From Alnus glutinosa (Eukaryota > Streptophyta > Magnoliopsida > Fagales > Betulaceae), in the NCBI RefSeq assembly GCF_958979055.1, contig NC_084898.1, forward strand, positions 4,377,001 to 4,441,000: a stretch of DNA of 64,000 nucleotides. Direction: 5' to 3'. The stretch's first letter is position 1, and each line of letters opens with the position of its first letter. A program made the position numbers and the translations under genes. Positions 58,701 through 64,000 of this stretch are shown here, piece after piece. The notes under the pieces are model-generated. The model did not search any database. It saw nothing but the letters and a program-made list of their open reading frames with translations, and had not been told where the DNA came from.

Positions 58701-60595
58701 ATTGTTTCATTGTGAAAAAATAAATTCCCTAATCAAGCAAATGGGGAAAACGAAAACAAAAACAAAATAAAACAAAAAAACAAAACAAAACAAAATACAC
58801 CAATCAGAACAACAATCCAGACGAAGCATATTAAGACATTCTCATCATTGTGGCATTTATGATTTCTGTATTTCTTTTAACAAAGCAAAAGATGACAGCA
58901 ATCAGTAATCACCCAATGACGCATCCACCAAACATGTACCTGTGTAGCTGGTGTATCTGCATTCCTCCAGGCGCCAGTAAGCGTAGACCCATCTGCAAAA
59001 GCACATTTTGCATTGCAAAGTCGCTAGTTACACAGGCCACACTAGACTCGGACAATGATCTCAGCATCCAGCTCTGCTCACTACTTCCATCATCAGCATA
59101 CAATGTATCAACACTTTCATTAGCCTGGCTCGACATCTCCATGTGATCCAATCCTTCATTACCCATATCAACATTAGATCCACCAACTCCCACAGCTTCA
59201 TTGCTCTCCACCAATTCGGTATCATCAGACTCAAGCTCCTTTCCTTCTCGAAGACCCTCCATCAAATCTTCTTCTTCCAGCCTCAATCGCTCTAAGATCA
59301 CAGAAAGATTCTCCTCACCATCCTTGTTTCCCTCCTTTATCTCACTCTCTTCTGGAACCCCATTTTCCAATCCGTTTGTATCCTCAACAACAACATTGTC
59401 ATTGTCATCCTTCTCAGCATCCTTTTCAGCCAATGCCTCATAATATTCACGCTTAGATTTCCTCCTAAGATACCGTCTATGAGCACTCCGACCAACAGCC
59501 GGCCTCCAATCACCGGCATCATCATCAAATTCCCCTTGCGACGCATCAATTCCATCCGCTACCATCTTCTTCCCTTCAATCTTCACCTCCCTTTTCTTCG
59601 GCAGATACCTCCTCCTATTGCCTTCTACAACATCCTCGTGAATCTCCGAACTTGCTTTCGAACCATCTTCCGACTTTTCATCATTACCATCGCCCACAAT
59701 GTTCATATTCAAGTCCTGCAAAGGTAGGATTCTCGAATTGGAAGGATCCGATCCATCCCCAACTGCGTGTTCTATCGCTTCCCACTCCTTCAAATTGGGA
59801 ACATTGGAGCCCCAACCAGGCATGTCCTTCTCATGTAAGGTCTTCGCATTGACCACATGAACAGGGGGAGGACAGTCCCTGATATGTTTATTCCCATGAA
59901 TCTGAGCCTCCAATGTATATGTCAACGCAATCAGTTTTAGATCAACATCCGATAGTGTCTGCAAGTCACCGGTCGCCCTCGCAAACTTTATCACTGCCAA
60001 ATTATTTAAAATAAAAATCTCAAAATCCTAAGTCTTAGAATAATAGTCAATTGATTCAATTCTTCTTTTCCTATAAGCTTAAACTTTTTGGATAGATGAT
60101 TATTTCTCGTGATTTCAATAGAGATGTAAGATAGGTCACATTCGTTCACGGACTCTAGACATTACGTAAGGGAGAGTGTTAAAATTGGACTTACTTTCAT
60201 CGTCAGCTTGTTTGTTTCCTAAGAAAACAGTTTACGGGAATTTGAAAGAGAAGAAAGGAAAAGAGTGTACCTTTGTTGAGGGAATCGGGGGAGGGGTCCA
60301 TGGAATGCAGGGACAAGGGGAGGAAGCAGAGGCGGTGACGGGAGGAGGGATCACGGACCTCGGCCAAGACCTCGGGGACGGTGACGAACCTGTCAGCGCA
60401 GCGGGAGAGGCCATCGCCGCCGTCTATGATGGCGTTGGCGTCGACCACGGCCACGGCTATGCCTTTGGCGGACTTGCAGCTATCCACGAAGACTTGATTC
60501 GCTTGCGCTGGCTCTTGCTGGCTCGGCTTTGGGACCGGTTGGCTCTTCAGTATGTTGCTCCAGGTCGGAGCTGTTGGCGTTGGGGAGTCCTCCAT
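55730..60595 (-). CDS. NOB1: NOB1, pre-40S D-site rRNA endonuclease, 5 exons, 605 aa
   Basis: Exons are 60595-60271, 59993-58940, 58656-58488, 56090-55971 and 55879-55730 on the minus strand, all GT-AG, with an open joined frame. NOB1 cuts 20S pre-rRNA to mature 18S rRNA late in small-subunit assembly. An N-terminal PIN nuclease domain is visible with VVDANAII (Asp52), [10 protein letters not shown] (Glu75) and [17 protein letters not shown] (acidic residues near 124-126). A long acidic/basic linker follows, including [27 protein letters not shown] and [17 protein letters not shown] zinc ribbon has Cys465, Cys468, Cys480 and Cys483 (CHAC, CPKC). The conserved tail [20 protein letters not shown] and a basic end SKRK close the protein. 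Its length is close to the Arabidopsis protein. Intron 3 (2397 bp) carries a LINE in the opposite orientation. Confidence 0.95.
56382..58217 (+). mobile_element. 5'-truncated L1-type LINE in NOB1 intron 3
   Basis: The target duplication TACTTATTCTCA (plus shared A residues) ends at 56381 on the left. It recurs at 58218-58229 directly after the poly(A) tail. The body keeps the 3' half of ORF2: reverse transcriptase pieces [18 protein letters not shown] and [15 protein letters not shown], then [20 protein letters not shown] and the zf-RVT region ([40 protein letters not shown]). The frame is broken near 56805 (shift with a small deletion after VMYLG) and by TAG at 57147. A CAATAAAAC signal lies at about 58182. 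It is antisense to NOB1 and dead. Confidence 0.93.
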
Positions 60596-60731
60596 GGTTA
60601 CGATGGAAAGAGTTTGAGAGAGACGCTAAACAGTAAACCCTAGAAAAAGCGAGGGGAAGGGAATTATGTACTCGGCGGAGAGGAGTAGGACGACGTCGGT
60701 TGGAAAGAAAAAGAAAATTAGTTAAAAAGAT
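60596..60731 (-). promoter_or_regulatory. Proximal upstream region of NOB1
   Basis: Only about 136 bp separate the NOB1 start codon from the foldback element at 60732, so the promoter must be very compact or include transposon sequence. No TATA box was fixed. Confidence 0.35.
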
Positions 60732-61347
60732 GGGATAATTGTACTATTGGTCCATGTGGTATGCTATAATTATTTTTCACTCCTTATGATTTAAAAAGTT
60801 CATGAAAAGTTTTTGTGGTAAGCAACAATTACAAATCGATCCCTAGCGTCAAATTCCGTTAAAATTTTGAGAAATGCTTGATTGTACACTCTCATCCCAC
60901 TCCTATCCCACCTTTGCCTACTTGGACCAATAATATTGTTAAAAAAAATGGGCTCCACTACACTCTCTCCACTATCTCTTACATTATTGGTCCAAGTAGA
61001 CAAGAGTAGGATAGAAGTGGGATGAGAGTGTACAACCAAGCATTTCTCTAAAATTTTTTACAAATTCTATTAAATGCCACGTCAGCGTCATGGCAAACCA
61101 ATAAAAATACGACACATGTCCATCTTAATAAAAAAAATAAAAAATAAACTTATTTTTTTAAAAAAAATTAAATTTCAAATTCAAATTCAAAAAAAAAAAG
61201 AAAAAAGTAAGGGGTGGTGCACAGCTTCTCCCAATGGCCTGGGGGCCACCCCTAGAAGGCCTAGCCACCCCTTGTTTCTTTTTTTTTTCTTTTTTTTTTG
61301 AATTTTAATTTTAATTTTTTTTTAAAAAAAATAAGTTTATTTTTTTA

Positions 61348-61380
<33 letters not shown>

Positions 61381-61593
61381 TTATTAAGATGGACACGTGT
61401 CGCATTTTTATTAGTTTAACGTGGCGCTGACGTGACATTTATACAGAATCTGTTAAAAATTTTAACGGAATTTGACGCTAGTGATCGATTTGTAATTATT
61501 GCTTACCACAATGACCTCCTATGAACTTTTTGAACCATAGGGAGTGAAAAATAATTATGACATACCGCAACGACTAATAGTACAATTATTCCT
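60732..61593. mobile_element. Large foldback element, 862 bp
   Basis: The left arm (GGGATAATTGTACTATTGG, ACAAATCGATCCCTAGCGTC, AAATTCCGTTAAAATTTT) is mirrored at the right (AAATTTTAACGGAATTTGAC, GCTAGTGATCGATTTGTAAT, TAGTACAATTATTCC). Inner arms also pair (CCACGTCAGCGTCATGG, CGACACATGTCCATCTTAAT with AAGATGGACACGTGTCGCA). The centre has a GGGGGCCACCCC-type hairpin (61210-61275) and a TA run (61356-61380). A second MITE is nested in the left arm. It is related to 26376-26725. Confidence 0.8.
60869..61048. mobile_element. Mutator-type MITE nested in the foldback element, 9-bp TSD
   Basis: The left arm GAGAAATGCTTGATTGTACA and CTCTCATCCCACTCCTATCC is inverted at the right (GGATAGAAGTGGGATGAGAG, TGTACAACCAAGCATTTCTC). 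The exact 9-bp target duplication TAAAATTTT is at 60860-60868 and 61049-61057. Its GAGAAATG end matches the MITE at 17727. Confidence 0.92.
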
Positions 61594-64000
61594 AAAAAGT
61601 TTGTTTTATCGGTCTTTTCTTTTCTTTTCTTTTCTTTTTCTTTCAATTTAGAGGAGAACCAATTTTCACAATTTTCACAAATTTTATAAGAAGGGATTGA
61701 TGTGATATAAAGTAGAAAGAAGTTAGGATTTAAAAAATAAAAAATAAAAATAATTTTTGATTTTTTTATGAAAAAATGAAAAATTTTGTTTTCGTAGTGA
61801 ATTTTTTTTTTTGTTTGAATAGTAATTATATAATATAAAAAATGAAAAAAAAAATCAGAATGTTTTTAGTTTTGCTTTTTAGCAAAAAAAGTAAAGCATC
61901 GACAAATAATTTAAAACAAAAAATATTGATAAAACATTCAAAATTATTTTTATCATTATATCGCATTACAACTAAAAAGCCAAAAACACCATTTAAAATT
62001 TTGGTTGGAGATTGATAACTTAGACAAACTTAAGAAGTTCAAGTAATTGTTGAATCAATCCTTTTGAGGTTCAATGTAATTTTCCAAAATTCATATTGTT
62101 TTAAAATCATATTGCAAAGTATTTGTTGACTTTTATATGGGATTATATTTATAGAGGATAAGGTATTGGATTTAATATTTTCATTTATTTTTTGAAGATT
62201 ATAGTTTATTGCTTTCCATTATAAGCTTGAGTTATGGAGCTGAATGATTTTTGGAGAAAGGCTTGGCACCCGGAACAAAAAAAAAAAAAAGAAAAAAAAA
62301 AAGAGGGTTAAAAATGCCTTTGACCCTTTGTAGTAAGGCCTTATATCAAAAGGACCTTCGGATTCAAAAAGAATTGTAAGTGGTATTTGTATTGAGCTTA
62401 AATACTGATATGATATTTTTGTTCATGAATTTAAATATTTAATAGAAATACACGTCAAATCAATCAGAAACTGTCACGTGGTTCATATGTCTCAATAAAG
62501 GTTTTTTAAAAAAAATAAAAAAATAAAAATAAAGAACACTATCGCACATTAAAAAACATTAAAAAGGAATATATATATATATAAACCACCCACAAGGCCC
62601 TTGGAGGTGGCTCAATCATCCCTATTTGTCTTGGGGTGGTTTCAACCGCCCCCTATAACTAGTCTAGGAGTAGCCGAACCATCCCAATGGTCATAGAGAG
62701 GCCAATTTTATTTTATTTTTTTTAATGGTTTGGCCGGCCAACTCCAAGGCCCTTGAGCCACCTCCATTTGGCTATTTGGGGTGGCTCAATATCTCACATT
62801 ATAATTAACTAATGTTGGACTTAGCACTAATAAGAACATTTACAATCCATCTACTTAAAGTGGGTAACCCACCCATCTAATGTGAGACTAAAAAAAGAAA
62901 GGACCAAGGGCCTAACTTTTTTTTTTTTCTAGGTAGGGCCAAGCTTAATTATTTTGGCCAAAATATATGAAATTAGCTATTTATATACTATAATTAAAAA
63001 AAAATCAAAAAAAAAAATCAAAAGAGGGAGGAAAGCCAGGACCAATACCAACCCTCCATTACCTTCGTCTTTGCAAATCATTTACGTCCTTGTCAGGGCT
63101 CACCTCATGTAGTGCCTTAACGCTACATATTGTTTCTAGGTTGCCTTGATATCATTTTGTAACAACTCAAAAAATGCTAGTCATATATGCTTTATTACTC
63201 TAAAAAGACTAGTCAAATTACAATTAAAGCTTTTTATAAGCATTTATAGAATCCAGTTGTACATAATATAAAACCAATGTAAAACTTGACACTCATTAAT
63301 ATATTTATAATCTATTCACTCAATTTGAGTAATTCCACCCATCCAATGTTGGACTCACTTTTGGGTGTCACAGAAGTCTCCACAAATTCATCAAGCCATG
63401 TATATCTTTGAGCATTCACATCCGACTTAACAATTTTTTTTTTTTTTCCCATTTGAGCTAAAAACTCACCTTTGTTTAATTTTTTTTATTTTTATCTACT
63501 TTTTCAAATTACCTACATTCTAAATTCATTCTTATCAAGAGTCAATTTTTTTTTTATTTTTTTTTCAACTTTTTGGTTTAGCTACAATGCCGATTTTTGG
63601 ACTAAAGTAGCTAGTCGGATGCAACTACATTTTCACCCAAATTTACATTTCGACTAGCCAAAATAACCAGTATAAACGCTAAATATTGAAGCTCAATAAG
63701 GGTTGAGGCTACAAAACAATGTATAATGATTCTTTACCATTCCAAGTGTTTGGGAATTGGAAGCAAGCTATAATGGCAAAGCAAAATGGTGCTTAGTTGG
63801 CTCTCCTCTTCACAATATCCAAGCTCATCTCACTGGGATCAGTGGCTTGCAACTCAAATTGAATGCCATCGAGTTCTCTTTTGAACCTATCCTTGGAACT
63901 AGCATAAACCATTTTACTCCTTACCTTTGCTATATCAGGTGACCTGCACTCACAACAAACACATACAAGTAATTCAACACCTATATAAGTTTTCTTTCGA
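61594..64000. other. Intergenic DNA with a GC-rich dispersed repeat
   Basis: At 62580-62790 CAAGGCCCTTGGAGGTGGCT, TTGGGGTGGTTTCAACCGCC and AACTCCAAGGCCCTTGAGCC alternate around a GGTGGC/GCCACC theme. This resembles the hairpin at 61210-61275 and suggests another foldback family. Two similar phrases at 62850-62885 and 63310-63355 (CTTAAAGTGGGTAACCCACC; CAATTTGAGTAATTCCACCC) hint at a further repeat. No exon is supported, including the last 300 bases. Confidence 0.45.

Noticed and set aside
59201-59727. Ser-rich plus-strand frames opposite NOB1 exon 2
   Set aside because: They are antisense shadows of the acidic NOB1 linker, whose spliced frame is strongly supported.

Overview
The window is nuclear DNA of a flowering plant, most likely a eudicot. 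It is AT-rich, its genes are split by GT-AG introns, and the protein families and mobile elements are plant types. I cannot name the species. Four genes are complete and intact on both sides of every splice junction I could trace. On the minus strand these are a LURP-one-related (LOR) protein at 6671-7848 (3 exons, 195 aa) and the ribosome-biogenesis endonuclease NOB1 at 55730-60595 (5 exons, 605 aa). On the plus strand they are ALG8, the dolichyl-glucosyltransferase, at 26892-33770 (4 exons, 528 aa), and an LRR receptor-like pseudokinase of the At1g63430 type at 48892-53985 (13 exons, 660 aa). A fifth complete gene on the plus strand, 16696-21142 (6 exons, 504 aa), encodes a GT90/CAP10 (Rumi-like) type II membrane glycosyltransferase.

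Three F-box relics of one family lie between 22.1 and 35.0 kb. They are a frameshifted 5' fragment (22.1-22.7 kb), a nearly full-length copy with two frame breaks (23.7-24.8 kb), and a 3' fragment beyond ALG8 (34.68-34.98 kb). A copy of the upstream region alone is at 36.4 kb.

The rest is dominated by mobile DNA, much of it with target-site duplications (TSDs) readable to the base. There is a 281-bp SMART/TRIM element (850-1130, TSD ATGTA) and a 2013-bp solo LTR (4086-6098, TSD ATAAC). A young gag-only LTR retrotransposon sits in ALG8 intron 1 (28692-30672, LTRs 437 bp each, TSD ACTTG). Two hAT-type non-autonomous elements have 8-bp TSDs (13830-14627 and 39357-40384). Two Mutator-type MITEs have 9-bp TSDs (17727-17907 and 60869-61048), and each is nested in another element. 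A 5'-truncated L1-type LINE lies in NOB1 intron 3 (56382-58217). Four minus-strand LINE tails keep only RNase H-like sequence. At least six copies of one AT-rich foldback family are scattered from 9.4 to 46.3 kb.

The genes do not form a pathway cluster. ALG8 and the GT90 gene both act in secretory-pathway glycosylation, but I read their proximity as chance. I found no operon-like or defence-like system. The observations most worth following up are the gag-only retrotransposon, the receptor pseudokinase, the scattered F-box family and the nested transposon layers.
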